This document shows, piece by piece, positions 17,729 to 26,197 of a stretch of DNA of 64,000 nt; position 1 is the first letter of the stretch, and every line of letters starts with the position of its first letter. The notes under the pieces are model-generated. The model had not been told where the DNA came from and searched no databases. It was given only the letters and a program-made list of their open reading frames with translations. Position numbers and translations under genes: made by a program. This DNA is from Streptomyces lydicus (GTDB taxonomy: Bacteria > Actinomycetota > Actinomycetes > Streptomycetales > Streptomycetaceae): contig NZ_RDTE01000003.1 of NCBI RefSeq assembly GCF_004125265.1, forward strand, positions 992,001-1,056,000, given 5' to 3'.

Positions 17729-19195
17729 CTACGGAGCCGTGGTCGGAGGCACCGCTGAGCCACTGAGCGAGCCGGAGCTCGCGGGAACGGGCGTGGGCGA
17801 CGCGGGCCAGCGCCCCCCGTTGCGCCAGTAGTCCTGGATGTCCTCCAGCTGACGCCCCTTGGTCTCGGGAGCGGTGGCGGCGGCGAAGACCAGCGCGGCG
17901 AGCGCGAGGACGCCAAGGCCCGCGAAGGTCAGGGCCGCGCCGGCCCAGGCCATCACAGAGGGGAAGAACTGGGCGATCAGGAGATTGGCCACCAGGTCGG
18001 CGGTGAGCATCACCGAAGCCCCGGTCGAGCGTAGTTGGGCGGGGAAGGCCTCGCTCGCATAGACCCAGATCAGCGATCCGAAGCCGAAGTTGAAGGCTGC
18101 GGTGAACAGCAGGATCGCGGCGAAGCCCACCCAGGTCGAGGCGCCGTGCAGCTCGCCCCTGGCGAAGACCGCGGTCAGGACGGCGAGCATCGCGACCATC
18201 GTGCCGATACCGCAGAGCAGCACCACCCGGCGGCCGAGTCGGTCGATGATGAGGAGGGCGAGCACGGTCGCGGCCAGCGAGGCGAGCTGGACGAAGGACG
18301 GCAGCAGGAAGTTCTGGCCGTCGCCGGTGAAGCCCATCTCCTCGAAGATCTGCGGGCTGTAGTACGTCACGGCGTTGATACCGGTGATCTGGCAGAAGAA
18401 GCCGAGGCCGACGACGAAGAGCGCGGCACGGGCGTACGGCTTGCGCAGCAAGGAGCGCGCCGATCCACCGCTCTCCTGGGCGAGCGCGGACGCCACGACA
18501 GCGACCTCCTCGCGCGGATCGACGTCAGGATCGGTCATGGCCATGACCTCGACGGCTCGTTCCGTACGCCCCTTGAGGACATACCAGCGTGGCGTGTCCG
18601 GCAGCCTGAGCAGCGGGATCAGCACGAGTGCGGCGGGGATCGCGGAGAGACCGAGCATCCAGCGCCAGTGACCACCGCCGGACAGGCCCCAGTTGACGAA
18701 GTACGTGATCACGATGCCCGCGACCGTGGCCACTTGGTAGGCGGCGACGGAGGCCCCGCGGATACGCGCCGGAGTCGATTCGGCGACATAGAGCGGGGCG
18801 GCGACGATCGAGATGCCGATGGCGATGCCGAGCAGGAAGCGAACGGCATCCAGCACGACGACGTTGGGCGCGACGGCGGAGAGCGCCACGAATACGGCGT
18901 ACGAGCCGGCGACGATCAGCATCGCCGCCTTGCGGCCCAGGGCATCGGCGAGCTTGCCGCCGATCAGCGCGCCCACGATGGAGCCGAACACCAGGATGCT
19001 GTTGACCAGGCCCTTTTCGGCCTCGGTGAGATGGAAGTCCTTGCTCAGGAACACCAGGGCACCAGAGATGCTGCCGGTGTCGTAGCCGTAGATGACGCCG
19101 ACGACGGCGCCGGTGAGCGCGAACAGTCTGCCGGTGCGGCGTGCGGTCCCGGGTGAGGGGGGCGGGGGCGTCGCGGAGAGCGTGGCAATGGACAC
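17729..19195 (-). CDS. MFS sugar porter (glucose/xylose/arabinose:H+ symporter type)
   Basis: The 488 aa protein has twelve predicted membrane segments and the sugar porter hallmarks: GVIYGYDTGSISGAL in helix 1, GGKLADALGRKAA between helices 2 and 3, PLYVAESTPARIRG after helix 4, GINAVTYYSPQIFE in helix 7, and a PETKG sequence (APETKGRQLEDIQ) near the end. These residues belong to the XylE/AraE/GalP branch. GTG at 19195 is chosen because AAAGGAC precedes it. It is divergent from a SIS-domain isomerase and aldolase, so it probably brings in their sugar, in place of the PTS systems used for such sugars in enterobacteria. Confidence 0.92.
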   Translation of the reverse strand: MSIATLSATPPPPSPGTARRTGRLFALTGAVVGVIYGYDTGSISGALVFLSKDFHLTEAEKGLVNSILVFGSIVGALIGGKLADALGRKAAMLIVAGSYAVFVALSAVAPNVVVLDAVRFLLGIAIGISIVAAPLYVAESTPARIRGASVAAYQVATVAGIVITYFVNWGLSGGGHWRWMLGLSAIPAALVLIPLLRLPDTPRWYVLKGRTERAVEVMAMTDPDVDPREEVAVVASALAQESGGSARSLLRKPYARAALFVVGLGFFCQITGINAVTYYSPQIFEEMGFTGDGQNFLLPSFVQLASLAATVLALLIIDRLGRRVVLLCGIGTMVAMLAVLTAVFARGELHGASTWVGFAAILLFTAAFNFGFGSLIWVYASEAFPAQLRSTGASVMLTADLVANLLIAQFFPSVMAWAGAALTFAGLGVLALAALVFAAATAPETKGRQLEDIQDYWRNGGRWPASPTPVPASSGSLSGSAVPPTTAP

Positions 19196-19294
19196 GGGAA
19201 GTCCTTTGTGCGGCGGAGCGGGCCTTGCTGCATGACTGAGCTGCGTGACTGGCACTGCGCGGGTGAACTGCACACTCGAAACGCGTGAGTGATC

Positions 19295-19323
19295 TTGCAA
19301 GTATTCGGCGCTTTTCACGCAGC
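19295..19323. promoter_or_regulatory. Operator-like box A in the divergent sugar promoter
   Basis: The box contains TTGCAAGTATT and then CTTTTCACGCAGC. The second half recurs as CTTTCACGCAGC in box B at 19541-19553, and the first half matches the GCAAATATT of that box. It lies about 100 bases upstream of the sugar porter start. The DeoR regulator encoded at 21636 is the obvious candidate to bind it. Confidence 0.5.
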
Positions 19324-19527
19324 TGTCAACAGCTTCTCCCACTTCCCTGCACTCCCCCGCGCCTCCCTGCACGCACTCCCGACACCCCGCGAAAACCCCG
19401 CCTTCACGCACATAGGGCCGGTTCACAGGTCCCCGCCAAGCGGCTGATCCACCCCTCCCCTCTGGCGCATCCGCCCGAACGAGGGATGGAAGCTCGGCAA
19501 GTTTCTGCGTACAGTCGATTGCAACGA

Positions 19528-19553
19528 ACGCAAATATTGCACTTTCACGCAGC
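19528..19553. promoter_or_regulatory. Operator-like box B before the SIS isomerase gene
   Basis: This copy contains the perfect palindrome GCAAATATTGC (19530-19540) followed by CTTTCACGCAGC, repeating box A. A partial third match (CTTCACGCACA) is at 19402. It lies about 85 bases before the isomerase start and may overlap its promoter. Confidence 0.5.
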
Positions 19554-19636
19554 CATGCGGACGCAGAAGCGCGCAGAGACGCAGACGCACGGACGTCCAG
19601 ACCGACGAGCACATGCACATCGCAGGAGGGTGGGCC

Positions 19637-20542
19637 ATGAGCGAGATCTCGTACATGGAGCAGGAACTGCACAGCCAGCCGGAGACCTGGCGGGAGGCCG
19701 CGCGGATCGGGGCGGCCACGACCCCGCTGCCCAAGGCCGGACAGCGGGTGGCCGTTGTCGGCTGCGGCACCTCATGGTTCATGGCGCAGTCGTATGCGGC
19801 ACTGCGCGAGGCAGCCGGACAGGGGGTGACGGACCCCTTCGCCGCCTCCGAAGCGTTCCTCGGTACCGACCGCGGCTATGACGCGGTGGTCGCGATCACC
19901 CGGTCCGGCACCACGACCGAGGTGTTGCGCGTACTCGACGCGGTCAAGGGGCGTATCCCGACGGTGACGATCCTCGGTGCCCCCGCGACGCCGGCGGCGG
20001 CGGTCTCCGACGAGACGGTCGCGCTTCCCTTCGCCGATGAGGAGTCGGTGGTGCAGACCCGTTTCGCGACGACTGCGCTGACGGTGCTGCGTGCACAGCT
20101 GGGCGAGGACGTCTCCCGGGCGGTGACCGACGCGGAGGAGGCACTGGCCGCCCCGGTGGACAAGGAATGGGTGGACGCCGAGCAGTTCGCCTTCCTCGGG
20201 ACGGGCTGGACGTTCGGTCTGGCCAACGAGGCGGCACTCAAGATGCGGGAGGCGTCGCAGAGTTGGACCGAGTCGTACCCCGCTATGGAGTACCGCCACG
20301 GTCCGATCTCGATAGCCGCACCCGGCCGGGTGACCTGGCTGTTCGGTCCGGTACCGGACGGGCTGGAGGCCGATGTGGTGCGGACCGGGGCGCGCTTTGT
20401 GTGCCATGCGCGCGATCCGCTGGCCGATCTGGTGCTGGTCCAGCGGGTGGCGCTGGAGCGAGCCCGCGCCCGCGGCCTGGACCCGGACAACCCCCGCGGT
20501 CTGACCCGCTCGGTGATGCTCGAAACGCCGTCCGCCTCGTAG
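19637..20542 (+). CDS. Double-SIS sugar-phosphate isomerase/deaminase (GlmS/AgaS-like)
   Basis: The 301 aa protein consists of two sugar isomerase (SIS) modules. The first has VAVVGCGTSWFMAQSYAAL and VVAITRSGTTTEVLRVLDA, the phosphosugar-binding serines; the second has FLGTGWTFGLANEAALKMREAS and then EYRHGPISI, matching the ELKHGP segment of the GlmS isomerase domain. There is no N-terminal glutaminase domain, so it resembles FrlB/AgaS-type isomerases or deaminases acting on amino-sugar or fructosamine phosphates. AGGAGG lies 8 bases before the ATG at 19637. It is followed by an aldolase gene 69 bases downstream, probably in one operon. Confidence 0.85.
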   Translation: MSEISYMEQELHSQPETWREAARIGAATTPLPKAGQRVAVVGCGTSWFMAQSYAALREAAGQGVTDPFAASEAFLGTDRGYDAVVAITRSGTTTEVLRVLDAVKGRIPTVTILGAPATPAAAVSDETVALPFADEESVVQTRFATTALTVLRAQLGEDVSRAVTDAEEALAAPVDKEWVDAEQFAFLGTGWTFGLANEAALKMREASQSWTESYPAMEYRHGPISIAAPGRVTWLFGPVPDGLEADVVRTGARFVCHARDPLADLVLVQRVALERARARGLDPDNPRGLTRSVMLETPSAS

Positions 20543-20611
20543 ACGCCCGCCTCCCCAGGTCAACCCGCCTTCCCTGTCAATCAGCCCCGTCCGCAAGGGA
20601 GCCAGCCTTCG

Positions 20612-21493
20612 ATGCCCCTCGTTCCGACCTCATCGATCGTGGACGCCGCGCGTGAGGCGCGGGTCGGTGCCGCGGCCTTCAACGTCATTCATCTGGAGAC
20701 GGCCGAAGCACTCGTCACCGCCGCCGAGCGCACCGCGATCCCGTTGATCCTGCAGATCAGCGAGAACTGCATCCGTTACCACGGCAGCCTGCTACCCCTC
20801 ACCCGCGCCACACTCGCCCTCGCCGAAGGCTCCACGGCCCCGATTGCGGTGCACCTCGACCACATCACCGATGCCGAGCTGGTCCACCAGGGCATCGCCG
20901 CCGGGGTGGGCTCGGTCATGGTGGATGCCTCCGCGCTTCCGTACGAAGAGAACGTGGCCACCACCGCCGAGCTCACCGCCTGGTGCCATGACCGTGGCGC
21001 CTATGTCGAGGCGGAACTCGGCGAGGTCGGCGGCAAGGACGGGGTCCATGCGCCGGGGGTGCGCACGGATCCGGACGAGGCCCTGGCCTTCGTCCGGGCG
21101 ACGGGGGTGGATGCTCTCGCCGTGGCCGTCGGGTCCTCCCACGCCATGCATGAGCGCACGGCCGTACTGGACAAGGCCCTCATCCAGGCGCTGCACGCCA
21201 CTCTGCCGGTGCCGCTGGTACTGCACGGTTCGTCCGGTGTGCCCGACGATGAGCTGCGGCGGGCCATTGCCGCAGGAATGACGAAGATCAATATCTCCAC
21301 TCATCTGGTCTCCGTCTTCACTCACTCGATACGGCACACGCTGGGCGCCGACCCCTCGCTCGTGGACTCCCGGAAGTACCTCAAGCCCGCCCGGGAGGCA
21401 GTGGCCGACGAAGCGGCGAGGCTGCTGGAGGTGCTGGGCACTCCGGCGACGGTGCCGGACCAGTACGCAGCCCAGGCGCCGGCCCGGGGGTGA
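20612..21493 (+). CDS. Class II fructose/tagatose-bisphosphate aldolase family protein
   Basis: The 293 aa protein has the class II aldolase layout. HLDHITDAELVHQGIAAG carries the aspartate and zinc-binding histidine, YVEAELGEVGGKDG the glutamate, AVAVGSSHAM another zinc histidine region, and LVLHGSSGVPDDELRRAIAAGMTKINIST the phosphate-binding and catalytic loop. Tagatose-1,6-bisphosphate aldolases (GatY/KbaY) share this pattern, but the exact substrate cannot be decided. Together with the SIS protein it suggests breakdown of a galactosamine-, tagatose- or fructosamine-like sugar to triose phosphates. Confidence 0.88.
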   Translation: MPLVPTSSIVDAAREARVGAAAFNVIHLETAEALVTAAERTAIPLILQISENCIRYHGSLLPLTRATLALAEGSTAPIAVHLDHITDAELVHQGIAAGVGSVMVDASALPYEENVATTAELTAWCHDRGAYVEAELGEVGGKDGVHAPGVRTDPDEALAFVRATGVDALAVAVGSSHAMHERTAVLDKALIQALHATLPVPLVLHGSSGVPDDELRRAIAAGMTKINISTHLVSVFTHSIRHTLGADPSLVDSRKYLKPAREAVADEAARLLEVLGTPATVPDQYAAQAPARG

Positions 21494-21517
21494 GACACCC
21501 GGGGGCGGGACGGCGGC

Positions 21518-21556
21518 AGGCGGTCACCGCCTCGGCGGCGCTTCGCCGCAGCCGAG
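21518..21556 (+). terminator. Hairpins after the aldolase gene
   Basis: AGGCGGTCACCGCCT is a perfect palindrome and overlaps a second stem in which CTCGGCGGCG pairs with a nearby CGCCGCAGCCGAG. Together they probably terminate the isomerase-aldolase transcript, so the DeoR gene has its own promoter. Confidence 0.5.
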
Positions 21557-21623
21557 GGGAGGTGCCGGTGCGGCGGAGCACGAGGGCGCCCACGGCGCGT
21601 CACTGTGACCTGCTGCGACGAAT

Positions 21624-21629
21624 TAGGCT
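21624..21629 (+). promoter_or_regulatory. -10 element of a probable leaderless DeoR transcript
   Basis: TAGGCT ends 6 bases before the ATG at 21636, and there is no ribosome-binding sequence, so the mRNA probably begins at the start codon. Confidence 0.55.
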
Positions 21630-21635
21630 CGCGCC

Positions 21636-22439
21636 ATGAAGCGCCATGAACGGATGAACGCACTGCTCGAGCTGCTCGGCGACCGAGGCCGGATGGACGT
21701 CGAGGAGGCGGCGACCGAGCTGGAGGTCTCGGCTGCCACGATGCGGCGCGACATGGACGCCCTGGCCGAGCAGCAGTTGCTGACCCGCACCCGGGGCGGG
21801 GCGGTGCTCAGTTCGGTGGCGTACGACCTGCCCATTCGGTACAAGCATGCGCACCGGTCGGAAGAGAAGGAGGCAGTGGCCCAGGCCGCGGCGAAGCTCG
21901 TCGAGCGGGGGCATGTGGTCGGGCTGAGCGGCGGCACGACGACCACGGCGATCGCGCGGGTGCTGGCCACCCGTGCGGACTTCGCGGAGGCCGGCCCGCA
22001 ACCGCATCTGACGATCGTCACCAACTCCCTCAACATCGCCAATGAGCTGGCCGTGCGGCCGCAAATCAAGATCGTGCTCACCGGTGGAGTGGCGCACTCG
22101 CGGTCATTTGAACTGGTCGGGCCCTTCAGCGAGTTGGTGCTGCAGCAGATTTCTGTCGATATCGCGTTCATCGGCGCCAACGGCATGGACCCGACGATGG
22201 GGGCCACGGTGCACGACGAGGCGGAGGCCCGGGTCAACCGCCTGATGGCCGAGCGTGCCCGGCGTGCGGTGATCGTCGCGGACTCGTCGAAAATCGGCGA
22301 GCGCTGCTTCGCCCGGGTCGGCGACGCGGATGTCTTTGACACCTTCATCACGGACAACGGAGCGAAGGAGGCGGTCCGACGGGAATTCTCGGATCGAGGG
22401 CTGAAGGTGGTGGCGGCGCGCCCGCCCTCGGGCGAGTGA
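21636..22439 (+). CDS. DeoR family transcriptional regulator (AgaR-like)
   Basis: The 267 aa protein has an N-terminal DeoR winged helix (MDVEEAATELEVSAATMRRDMDALAEQQLLTRTRGGAV). It is followed by the DeoR sensor domain with GLSGGTTTTAIARVL, LTIVTNSLNIANEL, ARRAVIVADSSKIGERCFARVG and a DTFITDN end. The sensor domain resembles ribose-5-phosphate isomerase and binds phosphosugars. It is encoded downstream of the aldolase and probably represses the divergent transporter and isomerase genes through the repeated boxes at 19295 and 19528. A second in-frame ATG lies 6 codons later. Confidence 0.92.
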   Translation: MKRHERMNALLELLGDRGRMDVEEAATELEVSAATMRRDMDALAEQQLLTRTRGGAVLSSVAYDLPIRYKHAHRSEEKEAVAQAAAKLVERGHVVGLSGGTTTTAIARVLATRADFAEAGPQPHLTIVTNSLNIANELAVRPQIKIVLTGGVAHSRSFELVGPFSELVLQQISVDIAFIGANGMDPTMGATVHDEAEARVNRLMAERARRAVIVADSSKIGERCFARVGDADVFDTFITDNGAKEAVRREFSDRGLKVVAARPPSGE

Positions 22440-22520
22440 CACCGGCCGACAGCCGGAGAGGAGGCCGGCCCACTTGCCCCGCTCACCTCGCTTGCCCCGG
22501 CCGCAACCCCGGCCCGACCG

Positions 22521-22612
22521 TCCCGGCTCGCTCCCGACCATTGCCCCGGCCCGATCATCCCGGCTCGCTCCCGACCATTGCCCCGGCCCGATCACCCCGG
22601 CTCGCTCCCGAC
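22521..22612. repeat. 37-bp tandem repeat, about 2.5 copies
   Basis: The unit begins TCCCGGCTCGCTCCCGACCA and continues with TTGCCCCGGCCCGATCA. It starts at 22521, recurs nearly perfectly at 22558 and a third time, truncated, at 22595. It lies just after the DeoR gene and is unlikely to encode protein. Confidence 0.85.
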
Positions 22613-22783
22613 CTGCCCACCTGCCCGGCCTCGTTCCGAAAGGGCTACTCCTGTGTCGCGGTCTTGTCCCTGTGTGACCCCCGGGGCTGCTTTTCTCTGG
22701 GTGGGTATGGACAATGGGAATGAACGTGCGAACCCGGTGTGGGCTTCGCGGGGGTGTCCGAGGTTTCCAGCGGGGGAGATGAC

Positions 22784-23095
22784 GTGCGGAAGTTCATGGC
22801 CATAGCGCTGGCAACGGTGACGTGCAGCGCCTCTCTGACGATGCTCAGCGCCTCGACCGCGGCAGCGGCCGACCGGCCGCCACACTGTGTGGTGGTGCGG
22901 AAGTACTTCAACAAGGGCCATCAGCGCTATGTCCGCCTGACGAACCTGTGCAGCCGGCGCACCGCGTGCTACACCATCATCGTCCCGCATCAGCGCGACC
23001 CCTACGGGAGCCTCCCCAAGGGCACGACGAAGGATGTCCGCTACGGCACGACCTGGGCCTCGCGGGCCCTGTACGTGAAGAACAGCTCCTGCTGA
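22784..23095 (+). CDS. Small secreted four-cysteine protein of unknown function
   Basis: The GTG at 22784 is preceded by GGGGGAGA and begins a clear signal peptide (MRKFMAIALATVTCSASLTM to about residue 29, ending in AAAA). The mature protein is about 74 residues, basic, with four cysteines (35, 56, 62 and 103 of the precursor), which would allow two disulfides. I see the beta-rich pattern HCVVVRKYFNKGHQRYVRLTNLC but recognise no family. The gene appears monocistronic, convergent with the TetR gene. Confidence 0.75.
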   Translation: MRKFMAIALATVTCSASLTMLSASTAAAADRPPHCVVVRKYFNKGHQRYVRLTNLCSRRTACYTIIVPHQRDPYGSLPKGTTKDVRYGTTWASRALYVKNSSC

Positions 23096-23164
23096 GCGGG
23101 CGCCGACAGGGCGCTGCGCCGTAGTTGATCCGGTGCGCGGGCCGCCGCGCCCTTCCCGGGTGGG

Positions 23165-23782
23165 TCAGGCGCGTACGGCGACGCCGTCCAACACCATGGA
23201 GAGGTACTGGCGGGCGATCTCCTCGGGACTGTGCTGTCCGCCCGGCCGGTACCAGCTCGCCGCAACCCAGACGGTGTCGCGGACGAAGCGGTAAGTGAGC
23301 CGGATGTCGAGGTCGGCCCGGAAGACTCCGTCCGCCACCCCGCGTTCCAGTGTGCCCAGCCAGGCCTTTTCGAACTTCCGCTGCGAGTCGGCGAGATAGC
23401 CGAAGCGGGACTGCCCGGCCAGGTGCCTGGACTCCTTCTGGTAGATGGCGACGGCCGCGCGGTGCCGGTCGATCTCCCGGAAGGACTCGGTGACCAGGGC
23501 CTCGATGGTCTCCCTGGGGCCGAGCCCGGCGGCGAGTACGGCGTCGTAGCCGTCCCACAGCTCGGTCAGGAAGCTGGAGAGGATCTCGTCCAGCATCGAT
23601 TCCTTGGAATCGAAGTGGTAGTAGAGGCTGCCCGCGAGCATCCCCGCCTCGTCGGCGATACGGCGGACGGTGGTGGCGTTGTAGCCGTGTGCGGCGAATA
23701 CCTCCGCCGCGATGTTGAGCAGTTCGCGGCGGCGCTCCGGTGACGCGTTCGCGGTCGTCGTCTTCTTCTTGGCGGCTGGCAC
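23165..23782 (-). CDS. TetR/AcrR family transcriptional regulator
   Basis: About 205 aa. The N-terminal domain reads RRRELLNIAAEVFAAHGYNATTVRRIADEAGMLAGSLYYHFDSKESMLDEIL, a textbook TetR helix-turn-helix. The ligand domain that follows is helical and resembles the KstR2/PaaR branch linked to acyl-CoA or aromatic catabolism, but the ligand cannot be told from sequence. The frame stays open for another 94 codons upstream, but that part is a low-complexity purine tract, so the GTG at 23782 (VPAAKKK) is preferred even though no ribosome site is clear. It diverges from the FUSC transporter, which it may control. Confidence 0.85.
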   Translation of the reverse strand: MPAAKKKTTTANASPERRRELLNIAAEVFAAHGYNATTVRRIADEAGMLAGSLYYHFDSKESMLDEILSSFLTELWDGYDAVLAAGLGPRETIEALVTESFREIDRHRAAVAIYQKESRHLAGQSRFGYLADSQRKFEKAWLGTLERGVADGVFRADLDIRLTYRFVRDTVWVAASWYRPGGQHSPEEIARQYLSMVLDGVAVRA

Positions 23783-23789
23783 CTGGCCA

Positions 23790-23990
23790 TTGTCGCCCCC
23801 TGCGCCGGCCCTCTCCCCTTCCGCTCCGCCTATCACCTCCCGCTCGGCCTGTTGCCTCCTCCTCTTACCTCCTCTCCCGCTCGGCCCGCCTCTCGCTCGA
23901 CTCATTGCCGCCTCTCCCGCTCTACCCATTGCCTCCCCTTCCGCTCCGCCACCCCCTTCCCCTCCCTCTCTGTCAATCCGCTCCCCCTGG
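23790..23990. repeat. Polypyrimidine/polypurine low-complexity tract
   Basis: For about 200 bases the plus strand is dominated by C and T, with irregular repetition of CCTCTCCCGCTCGGCC, CCTTCCGCTCCGCC and CATTGCC. It separates the divergent TetR and FUSC genes. Such strand asymmetry can favour triplex (H-DNA) structure. Confidence 0.7.
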
Positions 23991-24068
23991 TGCCGCTCCC
24001 GGTCCGGAGCTCTGCTCCCTGACGCCCGGCGTGACGAGAGGCATTTATTTCGCCAGTAAAACACCTGT

Positions 24069-24074
24069 TAATCT
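24069..24074 (+). promoter_or_regulatory. -10 element of a probable leaderless FUSC transcript
   Basis: TAATCT ends 6 bases before the ATG at 24081 and no ribosome site is present. Confidence 0.55.
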
Positions 24075-24080
24075 TCTGCC

Positions 24081-26117
24081 ATGGGGAAGCATGCAAGACG
24101 GACCGGGAAGGGCGCGTACGCCGTGGCGGGAAGTGGTGCGGTGCGGGCCCGGCCGCTGCCCCTGCGGAGCACCGTGCGGCTGCGCCGGCCCGTCGACATC
24201 TGGCACAAACCGGCACTCAGCGCGGTGGCGGCGCTGGCGATCCCCGATCTCACCTTGTTCTTCCTCGGCCGGCTGGATCTGATCCTGTACACCTCGGCAG
24301 GAGCGATGTGCGCCCTGTACGCGCACGGTCTTCCGTACGCCGCCCGCGCCCGCACGCTGCTGTGGGTGGTGCTCGGAATGGTCGCGAGCCTCGGCATCGC
24401 ACTGACCGCCGCCTCGCTGACCACGTCGACCGCGCTGCTCGTCGTGTTCGCCTCACTGCTGGCCGCGGTCCACAAGATGGTCTGTGATGCCACGCGTATC
24501 GGTCCGCCGGCGAACATCATCCTGACGTTCATCACGGCCTCGGCCTTCTTCGTGCCGCAGCGTCTCGGCCAGGTACCCCTGCACATGGCGGTGGCGCTCG
24601 GCGCCGGAGGACTCGCCTGGCTGGTCTGTATGGCGCCGGCCCTGATACGGCCGCAGGGGCCGGAGCGGATCGCCGTCGCCCGCGCGCTGGAGGCCGCGGC
24701 AGGGCTGCTGCGTACTGCCGATCAGGGCTTTGGCGAGGCGGAAGGGACCGGTGGGGCACCCCGCGGTGAGGCACCCCACGGTGGGGAGCCCGCTGGTGGG
24801 GAGCCTGCTGGTGGCGCCGGCCGGGAATCCGCTGGGGGCGGACCCGCCAGTTGGAAACCCGCTGACGGGGAACCCAGCGGTGAGAAACCCACGGGTGAGG
24901 AACCCGCCGGTGTGGCGCAGGCGCGGCATGCCACTGCGGCCGCCGTGAACGCCGCCTGGCACACCCTGTTTCTGGTTCCGGTGCACACCTCGGCGAGAGC
25001 CGCCGCGCGGGCCGGGCTCGAACGCCTGCTGGTGCGGGCCGAATCGGTGCTGGGCCACGACGGCCGGTCCGCCGCGGGCGAAGCCGAGCGGCTCGGCGCC
25101 TGGGCCCGTGAACTGCGCAGCGGACGGCCGCTGCCACGGGTTGCGCTCTCGGCCGTGCAGGCCGAGGAACTGGTGGGCGTCGCCGAGGAGGCGCGGGAGC
25201 CATGGCGGCCTGCGCCCGGCCGTCCGCGCGGGGTGCGCGCGGTGCTCGCCCGTCTCGCGCCCGGGTCACCGCTGCTGCCCATCGGTGCGCGGGTCGCCGC
25301 CGGGTGTGTGCTGGCGGGCTGGGTGTCGATGGGCATCGGCGTCGGGCACCCGTACTGGGCCGTGGTCACCGCGGCCTCCATCTACCAGGCCAACACCACG
25401 CTCTCCTGGCAACGGGCGCTCCAACGGACCCTCGGCAACCTTCTCGGGCTGCTGCTCTACACCGCGCTGCTGCCCCTGACGCACCTAGGGGAGCTCGCGA
25501 TGGTCGGGCTGGCGCTGGCCTTCCAGCTCGGCGCGGAGGCCTGCATCACCCATAACTACTGGCTCGGCTCGGTGTGCGTCACACCGATGGCGCTGCTGTT
25601 GACCGAGTTCGGCGGGCGGCTGCCGGCCGGCACGCTGATCGCCGACCGCTGGATCGACACCGTGGTGGGCGCGGTGGTGGGGCTGGCCTGCTGCGTCGTG
25701 ATCACCAATCGGCGGGCCGCCCACCGTATCGAGGCCGCCCTGGGGCAGGTTGCGGCCGCGGAGACCGCCGCCTTGCGGCTGCTCGTGGCGAGTACCGCTC
25801 CCGGGGCGGACGGCGCCCGGGAATCCGGTGGGGCCCACGATGTCGGCCGGGCCCGGGGCACCCACCGGGACCAGGAGACCGACCGAGACCAGGAGACCGG
25901 CCGGAACCGGGAGACCGACCGGGACCAGGAGATCCGCTGGGCCCGTGACCGGCTGGCCGCGGGGCTGGTCGAGCTCCGCGAAGCCGTGGAGGTGGCGGCC
26001 GGCGAGTGGTGGCTACACGCCCTCCCCGAGGAGCGGATCGCCCGTGCCGAGCAGCAGGGCCACCGGACACTGGCCGGCCTCGTCCGCCGGCGTCCGGTAC
26101 CGGTTCCGGCCGCCTGA
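24081..26117 (+). CDS. FUSC family transporter (aromatic acid exporter type)
   Basis: The 678 aa protein has two halves with several membrane helices each. The N-terminal helices are at about residues 40-195 (ALSAVAALAIPDLTLFFLG onward). After a soluble region a second set runs from about residue 395 to 550, containing GIGVGHPYWAVVTAASIYQANTTLSWQRALQRTLGNLLGLL, the diagnostic FUSC (fusaric acid resistance/AaeB-like) signature. Such proteins export aromatic acids or similar toxic compounds. Two low-complexity insertions, at residues about 220-278 and 596-619, are encoded by tandem repeats and are probably disordered. The start is ATG at 24081, apparently leaderless. A MarR gene follows, a common pairing with exporters. 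Confidence 0.88.
   Translation: MGKHARRTGKGAYAVAGSGAVRARPLPLRSTVRLRRPVDIWHKPALSAVAALAIPDLTLFFLGRLDLILYTSAGAMCALYAHGLPYAARARTLLWVVLGMVASLGIALTAASLTTSTALLVVFASLLAAVHKMVCDATRIGPPANIILTFITASAFFVPQRLGQVPLHMAVALGAGGLAWLVCMAPALIRPQGPERIAVARALEAAAGLLRTADQGFGEAEGTGGAPRGEAPHGGEPAGGEPAGGAGRESAGGGPASWKPADGEPSGEKPTGEEPAGVAQARHATAAAVNAAWHTLFLVPVHTSARAAARAGLERLLVRAESVLGHDGRSAAGEAERLGAWARELRSGRPLPRVALSAVQAEELVGVAEEAREPWRPAPGRPRGVRAVLARLAPGSPLLPIGARVAAGCVLAGWVSMGIGVGHPYWAVVTAASIYQANTTLSWQRALQRTLGNLLGLLLYTALLPLTHLGELAMVGLALAFQLGAEACITHNYWLGSVCVTPMALLLTEFGGRLPAGTLIADRWIDTVVGAVVGLACCVVITNRRAAHRIEAALGQVAAAETAALRLLVASTAPGADGARESGGAHDVGRARGTHRDQETDRDQETGRNRETDRDQEIRWARDRLAAGLVELREAVEVAAGEWWLHALPEERIARAEQQGHRTLAGLVRRRPVPVPAA
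24741..24915 (+). repeat. Degenerate in-frame repeat inside the FUSC gene
   Basis: Imperfect units of about 12-15 bases (GGTGGGGAGCC-, GGTGAGG- and GAACCCGC-like) encode alternating Gly/Glu/Pro/Ala residues. The reading frame is kept throughout. It lies in the soluble region between the two membrane halves. Confidence 0.7.
25866..25937 (+). repeat. 18-bp tandem repeat, four copies, inside the FUSC gene
   Basis: Units starting at 25866, 25884, 25902 and 25920 follow ACCGGGACCAGGAGACCG with a few changes and encode a repeating Asp/Asn-Arg-Asp-Gln-Glu-Thr hexapeptide. Because 18 is a multiple of three, copy-number change would keep the frame. Confidence 0.85.
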
Positions 26118-26197
26118 CCCACGAGCGCCCGGCGCGGCGGCCGGCACCGCGGCAGGCACAATTGCAGGCGTACGGCATGGTCGAGAGGAGTGTGCGG

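Noticed and set aside
24081..24081. An ATG inside the FUSC/TetR polypyrimidine region as an alternative TetR start
   Set aside because: The upstream minus-strand frame consists of low-complexity Gly/Arg/Glu sequence encoded by the purine tract, so the longer TetR form is unlikely.
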